From: Longimicrobium sp. | GTDB taxonomy: Bacteria; Gemmatimonadota; Gemmatimonadetes; Longimicrobiales; Longimicrobiaceae | Assembly (NCBI GenBank): GCA_036389135.1 | Contig: DASVQP010000070.1 | Location: 62,001-126,000 of the forward strand | Length of the DNA: 64,000 nt | Direction: 5' to 3' | Shown: positions 34,068 to 43,444 of the stretch, one piece after another | How positions within the stretch are numbered: position 1 is the stretch's first letter | How the letters are laid out: every line of letters begins with the position of its first letter | Position numbers and translations under genes: made by a program | The notes under the pieces: generated by a model | Seen by the model: only the letters and a program-made list of their open reading frames with translations | Databases searched by the model: none | Told to the model about the DNA's origin: nothing

Positions 34068-34275
34068 CTACGCAACCACCCCGACGTAAGCCTGCCCTTT
34101 CGTCGGCTCAGGCACCGGCAGGCCTTCCAGACGCAAGCCCTCAAGGCGGAGATCCACCGCTTGCCGCACGTTCGCTTCCACGTGTCGCCCCGGTGCTGAT
34201 GCAGGCTGGCAGATCGGGTGAGTGCGTGGAGGAGCCGGTCCCCGTCTCTTCGACAACGATCGGATAGCGCTTCAT
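34068..34275 (-). pseudogene. Frameshifted HicB-type antitoxin remnant
   Basis: From ATG 34275 one frame reads MKRYPIVVEETGTG...PDLPACISTGATR, the N-terminal half of a HicB antitoxin. The C-terminal half (VEANVRQAVDLRLEGL...GLPVPEPTKGQAYV) continues in another frame up to the stop at 34068. Comparison with the usual ATREEVE junction suggests that several bases were lost near 34185. No hicA toxin gene is found on either side. Confidence 0.75.
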
Positions 34276-34589
34276 TGCTTGGTCGTTTGGGGATGCGGGG
34301 GAGGTCCCCAAAGTGACTCGGCCGCCCAGGCTATGCGGCGCAATGTCTCGTGGACGAGCATAACACACAGTCATCCGAAAACCGGTTCGTACGGTGGTTC
34401 AGAGCGCGCGCTGCACGCTCCTTTCGCTGACGGTTACGCCGTTGCCCCACGGCGTGTCAGGAGGGCGAGCGCGTGAAGATCAGCAGGCGGAGGCCAGAGG
34501 TTCGGTAGCTTTGCCTACTGTGTGGGCCTAGGGGAAGGGGTATCGTGCGGACGAAAGTCAACCGCTTCCACCGCACGGGAGGATGGGCC
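34276..34589. other. 314-base intergenic region
   Basis: Lies between the hicB remnant and DoxX. Lower GC than flanks, several short open frames without coding character. It may hold further decayed toxin-antitoxin sequence but nothing can be named. Confidence 0.35.
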
Positions 34590-35135
34590 ATGAACGCGCT
34601 CCGCTCTCACATCGCGCACGCCGCGCGCTGGCTCTTCGCCAGCCGACTCGCATCGCCGCTCTGGCTGGGGGTGCGCATCTACCTGGGGTCGGTCTGGCTC
34701 CAATTCGGGCTCGCCAAGGTCCGGGGAGGGTGGCTCACCGGCAATCCGCTCTATGGGCTGCTGGACGCGGTCGCACGCGGACAGACGCCGGCGCCCGTCC
34801 CCGCGTACCGCCACATCGCGCGGGCGCTGATCGACTCCGGCGCGGACCGCATCCTCTCCGCCGCCATTCCGCTGACCGAGCTACTGGTGGCCGCCGCCTT
34901 CTTCAGCGGTCTCCTGCTGGTTCCCGCGGCCGTCGGCGCCGTGCTCCTCAACCTGAACCTGATCCTCTCCGGCATCGCGACCTGGCAGTTCGACGGGCGC
35001 ATCATCGTGCTCCAGCTCCTTCTGCTGGTTGCGTGGCGTGTGGCGGGATTCCTGGGGCTGGGGCAGGTCGTCGCCGCAAAGGCGCCGCGACGGGTGCGCA
35101 GAACATCCTTGCTTCTCGGCTATCGACCAGCATGA
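34590..35135 (+). CDS. DoxX-family membrane protein
   Basis: The 181-residue protein starts at ATG 34590 behind GGGAGG at good spacing; a GTG 45 bases earlier is less likely. It has four membrane helices and the DoxX-type motifs LGVRIYLGSVWLQFGLAKV and ITLTEL-like AAIPLTELLVAAAFFSG. It is related to the thiosulfate:quinone oxidoreductase subunit and to membrane redox proteins; the actual reaction is unknown. Confidence 0.82.
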   Translation: MNALRSHIAHAARWLFASRLASPLWLGVRIYLGSVWLQFGLAKVRGGWLTGNPLYGLLDAVARGQTPAPVPAYRHIARALIDSGADRILSAAIPLTELLVAAAFFSGLLLVPAAVGAVLLNLNLILSGIATWQFDGRIIVLQLLLLVAWRVAGFLGLGQVVAAKAPRRVRRTSLLLGYRPA

Positions 35136-35178
35136 CATCAGGGGTCCGGCGTAGTGCGCCGGACCCCTGATGTTCTTT
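35136..35178 (+). terminator. Strong terminator after DoxX
   Basis: A perfect 17-bp inverted repeat (35136-35152 with 35158-35174) with a 5-base loop starts directly after the stop codon and is followed by TCTTTCT. It may also stop glutamate dehydrogenase transcripts coming from the other side. Confidence 0.9.
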
Positions 35179-35184
35179 CTCGTG

Positions 35185-35232
35185 TTCTCTGTGGTCTCTG
35201 TGTGAGCCCGCAGTTGCCGTTCTCCGCGTGAG
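35185..35232. repeat. Dispersed repeat pieces, CACAGAG and CGGAGA families
   Basis: GTGTTCTCTGTGGTCTCTGTGTGAG (written here as a family label in two halves: GTGTTCTCTGTG and GTCTCTGTGTGAG) is followed by TTCTCCGCGTGAGA. These are solo copies of the blocks seen at 4600-4681 and 7874-7948. Confidence 0.55.
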
Positions 35233-35244
35233 ACCGGCCGATCC

Positions 35245-38200
35245 TCACCCCGGCGCCACCGCCGTAAGCAGCCGCACCGCAAGCGCGTGGGCCGAGAGCG
35301 GCGAGTCGGGCCGCAGCTCGGCGAGGAGCTCGCGGAGGGCGCCCATCTCGCGGCCCCGCTCCTCCTCCAGCGCGGCGAGGGCGCGGGCGGGGGATGCCCC
35401 GTCGGCGCGCGCCTGCGTCTCGGCGACCAGGCGGCGCTGAGCAGAGGCGACGTCGTCGGCCAGGGCCTGGGCGTGGCGCCGGTCCCAGGGGTCGTCGCCG
35501 GCGGCGGTGCGCAGGCTCTCGCGCAGGCGCGCGGTGCCGACGCGCTCCGAGACCAGGTAGTAGGCCTCGGCGGTGCGCAGCGTCTCCGTGCCCGCGGCGC
35601 GGGCGGCGGCGACGATCTCCAGGAGCTGCGGGAGGAAGCGCAGGGTGATGAGCCGCTCCGCCATCGTGCGGTCCACCCCCAGGTCCTGCAGCTCGCCCAG
35701 GCGCGACAGGAAGAGGCTCCGGTCCTCGCCCGCCACGAAGCGCGCAAATCCACCGCGCAGCGTCGCCAGCCCCGCGCGCGCCTCGTCGATCAGCGCGGGG
35801 GTGGGAGTGTCCGGCGCCGTGTTGGCGAGCACCCAGTGCGTGGTCGCCTCCAGCACGCGCGCCAGCCCGGAGAGCCAGCGGTACACCGTCTCTGACGGGA
35901 AGCGCCCTTCCAGCGTCGCGAGGTCCGTGCGGATCTCCGGCGCGCCGGCGATGCGCGAGGCAACCAGCCATGCGCGCACCACCCGCGGAATCGCCACCCC
36001 CGAGTCGCGCGAGACGCGGTGGAGGAACGACGAGCCCATCAGGTTGCCAAGATCGTTCACCAGCTCCGTCGCCACGATCTCGCGGCGGAGCTGGTGGGCG
36101 TGCACCAGCGACTCCCCCGCGGCTTCGACGGCAGCCGGCGGGAAGTAGTGCACCAGGTAGCTGTCCATCGCCGGATCGTCCAGCACGTCGCTCTCCAGGA
36201 GCTGCGCCTTGGCGTACAGCTTGGAGTGCGCCAGCAGGACGCTCAGCGTGGGGCGGGTGAGCCCCAGCCCCTCGCGCGCCCGCTCGCGGATCTCCTCCGG
36301 CGCGGGGATCCCCTCCTGCTCGCGGTTGAGACGCCGGTCGCGCTCGAGCTGGCCGATGAGCGCCGCGAAGTCGTCCAGCGCTTCCCTGGAGCGCGTCTGG
36401 TCGAGCGACACGGCGAGCGACTGGCCGATGTTGTTGCGCAGCACCAGCTCGCTCACCTGGTCCGTCATGGAGGCGAGGAGCTCGTTGCGTCCGTCCAGCG
36501 TCAGCCCGCCTGCTTCGACCACGCGGTTGAGGAGGATCTTGAGGTTGACCTCGTGGTCGCTCATGTCCACGCCGGCCGAGTTGTCCAGCGCGTCCGTGTT
36601 GAGGCGCACGCCTTTGAGCGCCGCCGAGATGCGCGAGCGCTGGGTGAAGCCGAGGTTGCCGCCCTCGCCCACCACCTGGCAGCGGAGCTCCTGCGCGTTC
36701 ACCCGCACCGGATCGTTGGTGGTGTCGCCCGCGTCGGCGTGGGTCTCCTCGGCGTCCTTGACGTAGGTGCCGATGCCGCCGTTCCAGAGCAGCTCCACGG
36801 GCGCGGTGAGCACCGCGCGCACCAATCCTTCGCCGTCCAGCCGCTCCACATCCTCGGGGATGCCCAGCGCGCGCCGGGCTTCGGGGGTGAGCACGACCTC
36901 CTTGGACGCGCGCGGAACGAGCATGGCGCCCGGCGACCAGAGGGCGCGGTCGTAGTCCTCCCACGACGAGCGCGGCAGGGCGAACATCCGCTTCCGTTCC
37001 GCGAACGACGCCGCCGGATCGGGGCTGGGGTCGATGAAGACGTGGCGGTGGTCGAAGGCGGCCAGGAGGCGGATCTGCTCGGATAGGAGCATCCCGTTGC
37101 CGAAGACGTCGCCGCTCATGTCGCCCACGCCGGCCACGGTAAAGGGCGTGCGCTGGATGTCCTTGCCCATCTCGCGGAAGTGGCGCTTGACGCACTCCCA
37201 CGCGCCGCGGGCGGTGATCCCCTCGCGCTTGTGGTCGTAGCCGTGGCTGCCGCCGCTGGCGAAGGCGTCGCCCAGCCAGAAGCCGTACTCCGCCGCCACC
37301 GCGTTGGCCGTGTCCGAAAGGTGCGCCGTGCCCTTGTCCGCGGCCACCACCAGGTACGGGTCGTCGCCGTCGTGGCGCACCACGTCCGGCGGCGGCACCA
37401 CCTTCCCCTCGACGATGTTGTCGGTTAGGTCGAGCAGGCCGCGCATCAGCGTCATGTACTGCTGGCGCGCCTCCTCCATCTGCGCGTCGCGCTCGGCGAA
37501 GACGCGCTTGGTGATGAAGCCGCCCTTGGAGCCGCTGGGTACGATGGTGGCGTTCTTGACCACCTGCGTCAGCACCAGCCCCAGCACCTCCGTGCGGAAG
37601 TCGTCCGGCCGGTCGCTCCAGCGGATGCCGCCTCGCGAAACGGAGGCGCCGCGCAGGTGCACCCCCTCCATGCGCGAGGAGTGCACGTAGATCTCGTAGA
37701 GGAGCCGGCTCTTCTTCAGCTCCTCTACGTCCGCGTTGCGCACCTTGATGGAGACGTACGGCACGCCGCCGCTGCGCCCCGTGGGGGTGGCCGCGCCGTG
37801 GCGGAAGTAGTTGGTGCGGACGGTGGCGTCGATCAGGTTCATCAGCCGCCGCAGCGCGCGGTCGTCCGCCAGCGAGGTGACCCCCTCCAGCTCGCGGATC
37901 AGCTCGCCGTGGATGGTCTCCTGCGCCTCGTCGCGCCCCGTGCGGGCGGGGTCGAAGCGCGTTTCGAAGGCATCCACCAGCAGGCGGGCGATGCGCGGGT
38001 GGGCCGATAGCGCGCGCACCGGCGCCAGCCGCGAGGGCACGGCGCCGATCTGCGACGCGTAGTTGGCGTAGGTGCGCAGCACGTCCGCCTGGCGCCAGCG
38101 CAGCCCGGCGCGCAGGATCAGGGCGTTGAACGGGTCGCGCGGCGCGTCGCCGGCGCGGGCGGCCAGGAGGCACTCGGCGAGCGCGGGGGCCAGATCGTCG

Positions 38201-40098
38201 GGGATCGGCTCGCCGTCGCGCGTCTGCACGTTGAAGGAGTAGACGCGCAGCGCGGGCTCGCCGGCGTGCAGGAGCTCAAAAGTGTCCACCTCCAGCACGC
38301 GCACCCCGGTGTCTTCCAGGATGGGCATGAAGTCGGAAAGGACGAGCCGCTCGTCCTGCAGGTACAGCTTGAGGACGGTGGCGCCGGGGCTCACCGTCTC
38401 GCCTTCCACCGGCTGGCGGATGGCGAGCCCCACCGTCTCGCCCCGGGCGCGCATCCCTTCCAGCTCCATCACGTCGTGAACCGCCGCCGCGGGGATGTTG
38501 GCGGCGCGATACTCCTCCCCGAAGCGGGCGCCGTAGGCGGTAGCCAGCCGCCGCGCCTCGCCGGGCTCCACCACACTCGCGAGCGACTCTTCCAGGCGGT
38601 CCGCCCAGGTGCGCAGCAGGACGTTCAGCTCGCGCTCGAGCTGCCGCTCCGTCGGCGCCTCCACCGGAGCGTCCTCCGCGTGCAGCGAAAGGTAGAAGTG
38701 GAGGCGCGCCTGATCGCCCGAGGAGAAGGCGACGTGGTGCGAGCGCACCGTGCCCCCCAGCCGCTCGGAAAGGAGCGCTCCGATCTGCGCGCGCATGTCG
38801 GCGCTGTAGCGGCCGCGGGGGAGGATCACCATGGCGGCGATCTCGGTGCGCAGCGGGTCGGGGCGCAGCACGACGCGCACCTCGTTGCTGAAGAGCTGCC
38901 CGAGGACCGCGTTGACCTCGTCGTGGAGCTGCTCGGCCGATGCCTGGAAGAGCTCTTCCTTGGGCATCGACGCCACGATGGAGATGATCTCCTTGTAGTC
39001 GTGCGAGCCGGGACGCGTGCCGCTCGCTTCCAGGATGCGGCGCAGCTTCAGCCGCAGCACGGGGACTTCGGACGGGCTCTGCGAGTACGCCTGCGAGGTG
39101 AAGAGCCCCAGGAAGCGCCACTCGCCCACGATGTTCCCCGCCTCGTCCAGCTTCTTCACGCCGACGTAGTCCATCCGCGCGCGGCGGTGCACCGTGCTCT
39201 CGCGGTTGGCTTTGCTCACCACCAGCAGCGGCCCGCCCACCACGCGAGCGCGCAGCTCGTCCGAGAGCTCCGCCAGCGGCCTGGGCGCGGCATACTGCGA
39301 CGACTCCGTGTCGGCCAGGATACCGAGCCCGGAGCCGGGGTCGACCGAGAGGACCTCGTCGCGCACGTCGTAGCCGCGGAAGCCCAGGAAGACGAAGTTG
39401 CCCTCGCGGATCCAGTGCAGGAAATCCACGTACTCGCGGTACTCGTCCGTGTGCTCGCCGCCGCGCGCGGCGTAGCCCTCCATGGCCGCCGTGGCCGCAT
39501 CCACCGCCGCCAGCATGCCGTTGAAGTCGCGGGTGGCCTTCACCACGTCGGTGAGGCGGCGGGCGACCTCGTCGCGGATCTCGTCGCGCCGCTCCGGACG
39601 CGCCACGTGCGGCACCTCGCAGTGCACCAGCGCCTCCAGCGATCCCGCCCCGCCGCCCGCGCCCGCACCCACCGCCACGATCGCCCCCGCGCCGTCGCGC
39701 TCCACGCGCAGCACGGGGTAGATGTAGTGCAGGATGGGGATGTTCTCCGCGTTGAGGTACTCGCGGATGGTGTCCACGATGAAGGGGCGGTCCCCCACCT
39801 CGGCGCGGATGGCGGTGACGGGGGCAGGCCACCCTTCCTCGCTGGGATCGACCAGCTCGACGTTCACCTGGTCGGGCCGCGAGCGGAGGAGGAACTCCCA
39901 CGCCCCCACGGTCATCGCCGCCAGCTCTTCGGGCGAGCGCTCTTCGGCGATGGAGCGCGGCACCTTGGCGAAGAAGAGGCGCGCGAAGTCGCACAGCACG
40001 CCCCTGTCGGCGCGCTGCAGGTTGCCGAGGTGGGCGCAGAGGCCGTCCACGGTGACTGCCGGGGCGGCGCCCGTGGCCGCCGGATTCGTCGTGCTCAT
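35245..40098 (-). CDS. gdhB: Large NAD-specific glutamate dehydrogenase (GDH-180 class)
   Basis: Converts L-glutamate to 2-oxoglutarate and ammonia with NAD+. Length is 1617 residues from ATG 40098, typical of the giant class (about 1600). The N-terminal 700 residues hold ACT-like regulatory segments (VGDRPFIVDTIREYLNAEN near 70). The catalytic core begins near residue 790: SRGGIRWSDRPDDFRTEVLG, PSGSKGGFITKR (substrate Lys), and VGDMSGDVFGNGMLLS at the nucleotide region. The C-terminal 500 residues are helical. The enzyme is usually catabolic and allosterically controlled. It is monocistronic. The symbol follows Streptomyces/Pseudomonas usage. Confidence 0.95.
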   Translation of the reverse strand: MSTTNPAATGAAPAVTVDGLCAHLGNLQRADRGVLCDFARLFFAKVPRSIAEERSPEELAAMTVGAWEFLLRSRPDQVNVELVDPSEEGWPAPVTAIRAEVGDRPFIVDTIREYLNAENIPILHYIYPVLRVERDGAGAIVAVGAGAGGGAGSLEALVHCEVPHVARPERRDEIRDEVARRLTDVVKATRDFNGMLAAVDAATAAMEGYAARGGEHTDEYREYVDFLHWIREGNFVFLGFRGYDVRDEVLSVDPGSGLGILADTESSQYAAPRPLAELSDELRARVVGGPLLVVSKANRESTVHRRARMDYVGVKKLDEAGNIVGEWRFLGLFTSQAYSQSPSEVPVLRLKLRRILEASGTRPGSHDYKEIISIVASMPKEELFQASAEQLHDEVNAVLGQLFSNEVRVVLRPDPLRTEIAAMVILPRGRYSADMRAQIGALLSERLGGTVRSHHVAFSSGDQARLHFYLSLHAEDAPVEAPTERQLERELNVLLRTWADRLEESLASVVEPGEARRLATAYGARFGEEYRAANIPAAAVHDVMELEGMRARGETVGLAIRQPVEGETVSPGATVLKLYLQDERLVLSDFMPILEDTGVRVLEVDTFELLHAGEPALRVYSFNVQTRDGEPIPDDLAPALAECLLAARAGDAPRDPFNALILRAGLRWRQADVLRTYANYASQIGAVPSRLAPVRALSAHPRIARLLVDAFETRFDPARTGRDEAQETIHGELIRELEGVTSLADDRALRRLMNLIDATVRTNYFRHGAATPTGRSGGVPYVSIKVRNADVEELKKSRLLYEIYVHSSRMEGVHLRGASVSRGGIRWSDRPDDFRTEVLGLVLTQVVKNATIVPSGSKGGFITKRVFAERDAQMEEARQQYMTLMRGLLDLTDNIVEGKVVPPPDVVRHDGDDPYLVVAADKGTAHLSDTANAVAAEYGFWLGDAFASGGSHGYDHKREGITARGAWECVKRHFREMGKDIQRTPFTVAGVGDMSGDVFGNGMLLSEQIRLLAAFDHRHVFIDPSPDPAASFAERKRMFALPRSSWEDYDRALWSPGAMLVPRASKEVVLTPEARRALGIPEDVERLDGEGLVRAVLTAPVELLWNGGIGTYVKDAEETHADAGDTTNDPVRVNAQELRCQVVGEGGNLGFTQRSRISAALKGVRLNTDALDNSAGVDMSDHEVNLKILLNRVVEAGGLTLDGRNELLASMTDQVSELVLRNNIGQSLAVSLDQTRSREALDDFAALIGQLERDRRLNREQEGIPAPEEIRERAREGLGLTRPTLSVLLAHSKLYAKAQLLESDVLDDPAMDSYLVHYFPPAAVEAAGESLVHAHQLRREIVATELVNDLGNLMGSSFLHRVSRDSGVAIPRVVRAWLVASRIAGAPEIRTDLATLEGRFPSETVYRWLSGLARVLEATTHWVLANTAPDTPTPALIDEARAGLATLRGGFARFVAGEDRSLFLSRLGELQDLGVDRTMAERLITLRFLPQLLEIVAAARAAGTETLRTAEAYYLVSERVGTARLRESLRTAAGDDPWDRRHAQALADDVASAQRRLVAETQARADGASPARALAALEEERGREMGALRELLAELRPDSPLSAHALAVRLLTAVAPG

Positions 40099-40467
40099 GC
40101 AGGCTTCGGTTCTCGGGGTCGTCCGTTTTTGCCGATCGGGCGCCCAATGTAGTGCGTTGGGCTGGCTTTGGCACGGGGCCCTCACCCCCGCTCGTTCCTC
40201 GCTGCCCCCTGCGCACGCCGCGCAGATGCCTCGTAGGGGCGCGATTCATCGCGCCCGTGTCACGGGCCTGCACCGTGACCGCCGAAACACACCGATCCCC
40301 CGTAGGGGCAGACCCGCGTGTCTGCCCGTGCCTGCCGCCGCGCCTGAACCGTCCATCCCACACCAGCCCTGCCCCGCAAGAACACGAAGGCACGGAGAGA
40401 CGCTCTCTCCGTGCCTCCTCATCTCCGCGGCCTCCGCGTCTCCGCGTGAGATCCGTTGTTCAGGCGC
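40099..40467. repeat. 369-base intergenic cluster of dispersed repeats
   Basis: Holds in order a piece of the CTCACCCCC family (40181-40213), the GTAGGGGCGCGATT palindrome (40233-40259), its diverged relative with a GGGCAGAC...GTCTGCCC core (40302-40330), and a CGGAGA-family copy with a perfect 13-bp hairpin (40388-40400 with 40404-40416) and CTCCGCGTCTCCGCGTGAGA. No gene is seen. The hairpin may terminate the TonB receptor operon. Confidence 0.7.
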
Positions 40468-42657
40468 TCAGAACCGGAACGTCACCCCAAGCACGGGGAG
40501 GATGGGGAACCCGCCGACGGCGGTGCGCGAGTCTTCGCCGTCGGGGCCGGGCTGGTAAAAGAGGGGCTCGCGCTGATCCAGGGCGTTGATCACGCGGAAA
40601 TAGGGGGTCAGCTCCGTGCGGCGCCCCGCCAGCAGCGGCGTCCAGGTGCGCGAGAGCTCCGCGTCCAGGCGCAGGTACGGTTCTTCGCTGGAACCGGCCA
40701 GGAGGGGCTCGGAGGCGGTGGCGAGGGCATTCTGCGACTCGGTCCGGAATGCGCTGCGGTCGGTGCTGCCGGGGAGGATGCGGGAGGCGGAAAGGCCGGA
40801 GCCGTACTGGAAGCGCGCGCTGAGCTTCGCCGCGCGCCCCAGCGGAGTGGCGAGCCCCGCGCTCAGCACCTGACGGCCCACGATGTCGTCCGCGGAAAGG
40901 CCGTCGTCCTCCAGCGACCATGCCCACGTCAGCGTGTACCCGATCCACCCCGTCAGCCGGCCGGTGCCGCGGCGTACCCACAGCTCCATCCCCGAGTTGT
41001 ACGCCGCCTTGCCGGGAAGGGTGGGGACGTCGCGGAAGCGCTTGTAGAAGCCCTCCACCCCAAGCCGCACCCCGTCGGCCAGTTCCTGGTCCAGCCCCAC
41101 GGATACGTGGTTGGCCGACGCCACCACCAGCTCCGAGGCCACGTTCCGCCGCACCGAATCCGCAAAGGAGGGCGGGGGATCGCCGTCGCTGAAGATGCGG
41201 GTGCGCACGTACTGGTGGTAGCGCCCGGCCGCCAGCGTGAGCGCCGCGCGGTCGCCTACCAGCCAGGTGACGGACCCGCGCGGCGACAGCGTGGTGCGCG
41301 GCGAATAGCGGTAGGAATCGCCGCGGACGCCGCCGCGCAGGCTCACCCGCGCGCTCGGCTGCCAGGTGGCGTCCACGTACACGGCCGTCGCCCCGCCGTA
41401 CGTGTGGGTGCGCACCAGCGGGGACCATCCCAGCGCCGCCTCGTCCACCTCGTAGCGCAGCCGCGTGTACTCGTACGCGGCGCCGTAGCGCAGGCGCACC
41501 GCCCCCGCGGAGCGCCCCAGGTCCAGCGCCACGCGCGCGCGTTCCGTAAGGCCGCGCTGCCGCAGCACGTGGTTGCCATAGTGCCGCAGCGCCGCCGTGA
41601 AGCCGCCGCCGGCCACCGTCAGCTCGCCGTCCTGCCCCAGGCGGCCGCCGCGGTAGCGGACGGAGCCCGCGACGTTCTGCCAGCCGGCGAAGCTGCGGTC
41701 GCGGTCGGCCGTGGCGCCCTCCTGGTTGGCGAAGCCGGTGGCGCGCAGCACCCCGCCGGCCAGAGGCACGTCCACGCGCGCCACCCCGTCCTTGTAGAGG
41801 TAGGGGAAGTCGTCGCCCTCCAGCCCGCGCATCCAGGCGCCGTGCACCACGCGGCCAGAGACGAGGTAGGTGGCGCCGCGGGGGAGCGGCCCCTCCAGCA
41901 CACCGCGCGAGCTCACCACGTCCACCGACCCGGCCAGCGAGTGGCGCTCCGAGTTGCCGCCGCGGGTGGCGAGGTCCATCACGTAGCTGAGCCCGCCGTC
42001 GAACCGCGCCGGGGCGCCTCCCAGGTAGAGGCGCGCCGAGCGGAGGACGCCGGGCTCGAACGCATCCATCAGCCCCCCCATGTGGAAGGGGGCGTACACC
42101 GGCGCACCGTCCAGCAGCACCAGCTTGAGGTCCGCCGCGGAGCCGCGGACGTGGAACACCTCCCCGGGATCGGGCGGGTCGCTCCCCTCGGGCGGGTTGG
42201 CGAGGGCCTTGTCCAGCCCCGGTCCCTCCTCCAGCGCGCGCGAGTCCACCCATGCCACGTCCTGCCGCTCCGCCGCCACCGTGTCGCCCATGCGGATCTC
42301 GCCGGGGCGGCGGGCGCGCACCGTGTCCAGCGCCAGGGGGCGGTAGCGGAGCGCCAGGTCCAGCGTCACCACGCCGCCGCCGGGGACGAGCACCTCCATC
42401 GCCAGCGGCGTGTGCTCCAGGTGGTGGACGCGCAGGGTGTGGCGCCCCGGCGATATGCCGCGGAGCTCGTATGCGCCGGTGCTGTCGGTGATGGAACGGG
42501 CGGCGGGGTGGGCGGCGCCGTTGCGCACCTCCACCACCGCCATCGCCACCGGAAGCCCGCTGCGGTCGCTCTGCACCACGCCGCGCACCGCCCCCGTGGG
42601 GACGGTGTCGGCCGGGGCGGAGGCCACGGCCAGGGCGAGCGCGAAGTGGAGGAACAC
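40468..42657 (-). CDS. TonB-dependent outer-membrane receptor with carboxypeptidase-regulatory-like N-terminus
   Basis: The 729-residue outer-membrane transporter starts at GTG 42657. Order: signal peptide (1-16), CarboxypepD_reg-like domain (about 22-100), plug (about 115-235, VFHVRGSAADLKLVLLDGAPV, YLGGAPARFDGGLSYVMD), then a 22-strand-like barrel ending in Phe (LGVTFRF), the sorting signal. It lies 13 bases behind an anti-sigma gene, which follows its ECF sigma, so the receptor may be both target and sensor of the sigma switch as in FecAIR systems. The ligand is unknown; no N-terminal STN signalling domain was seen. Confidence 0.87.
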   Translation of the reverse strand: MFLHFALALAVASAPADTVPTGAVRGVVQSDRSGLPVAMAVVEVRNGAAHPAARSITDSTGAYELRGISPGRHTLRVHHLEHTPLAMEVLVPGGGVVTLDLALRYRPLALDTVRARRPGEIRMGDTVAAERQDVAWVDSRALEEGPGLDKALANPPEGSDPPDPGEVFHVRGSAADLKLVLLDGAPVYAPFHMGGLMDAFEPGVLRSARLYLGGAPARFDGGLSYVMDLATRGGNSERHSLAGSVDVVSSRGVLEGPLPRGATYLVSGRVVHGAWMRGLEGDDFPYLYKDGVARVDVPLAGGVLRATGFANQEGATADRDRSFAGWQNVAGSVRYRGGRLGQDGELTVAGGGFTAALRHYGNHVLRQRGLTERARVALDLGRSAGAVRLRYGAAYEYTRLRYEVDEAALGWSPLVRTHTYGGATAVYVDATWQPSARVSLRGGVRGDSYRYSPRTTLSPRGSVTWLVGDRAALTLAAGRYHQYVRTRIFSDGDPPPSFADSVRRNVASELVVASANHVSVGLDQELADGVRLGVEGFYKRFRDVPTLPGKAAYNSGMELWVRRGTGRLTGWIGYTLTWAWSLEDDGLSADDIVGRQVLSAGLATPLGRAAKLSARFQYGSGLSASRILPGSTDRSAFRTESQNALATASEPLLAGSSEEPYLRLDAELSRTWTPLLAGRRTELTPYFRVINALDQREPLFYQPGPDGEDSRTAVGGFPILPVLGVTFRF

Positions 42658-42670
42658 GGGGACCGCCGCG

Positions 42671-43444
42671 TCAGCCTTCCACGCGGAACTCGGCCTCCGG
42701 GGCGGTGGCGGAGGGGGCGCCCGGGGGCGTCACCCGCAGCTCGGCACCTTCCTTGGCCACGTACACGCGGCCGTCCACCTCCACCACGGCCGCATCGGCG
42801 CCGCGGGGGAGGGCGATGCGGATCTCGCCCGCGCCGGCGTCCAGCACTTCGATGCGGCCCGGCGCCGTGCGGAAGCGGGCACCCGCCGCCGCGCCGCTGG
42901 CCGAGACCTCCACCAGCTCGCCGCTGGTGAGGCGGGCGTGGACCACCAGGCCCGGCGCGGCGCCGTTCAGCACCACGCGCACCGCACCGCCGTCAGGCAG
43001 GATGGAAACGCCGGCCGCAGGCGCGGGCGCGGCGGGCGCCGGAGCGGCCTTCGGCTTCAGCGCGGGGAGCTCGGCGTGCGCTGGGGCGGCGGGGGTGTCG
43101 CCCGCGATCCAGCCGCGCAGCGGCGAGCCGGGGACGGCCGCGAAGGCCACCCCGCCCAGAGCCACCAGGAGCATGGCGGCGCGCAGCATCGCCCGCCGCC
43201 CCTCGTTGGCCCACTGCGCCGCGGCGCGCCTGCGCCGCAGCGACATCTGCGCGGCGGCGGTGGGGGGCGCCACGTCGGCGCGGGCCAGTGCGGCGCCCAG
43301 CGTGGCGTGGTCCGCGCGGAGGTCCGCCAGCTCCGCGGCGCACGCGCCGCAGCCGGCCAGGTGGGCATCCGCCGCGCGCCGCTCGCCCCCGGCCAGCTCG
43401 CCGTCGGCGAGTGCCTGGAGGGTGCCCTCATCCAAGTGCTTCAT
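42671..43444 (-). CDS. Anti-sigma factor with zinc finger
   Basis: The 257-residue membrane protein has a zf-HC2 zinc-binding anti-sigma domain (HLAGCGACAAEL, with upstream His/Asp) in residues 1-45, one membrane helix (about 86-105) and a periplasmic domain with an Ala/Pro linker followed by a beta-rich region (about 145-257). It sequesters the sigma factor encoded upstream. Its start overlaps the sigma gene by 17 bases. Confidence 0.85.
   Translation of the reverse strand: MKHLDEGTLQALADGELAGGERRAADAHLAGCGACAAELADLRADHATLGAALARADVAPPTAAAQMSLRRRRAAAQWANEGRRAMLRAAMLLVALGGVAFAAVPGSPLRGWIAGDTPAAPAHAELPALKPKAAPAPAAPAPAAGVSILPDGGAVRVVLNGAAPGLVVHARLTSGELVEVSASGAAAGARFRTAPGRIEVLDAGAGEIRIALPRGADAAVVEVDGRVYVAKEGAELRVTPPGAPSATAPEAEFRVEG

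Noticed and set aside
34068-34275. Intact HicB antitoxin
   Set aside because: The two halves lie in different frames and hicA is not found.
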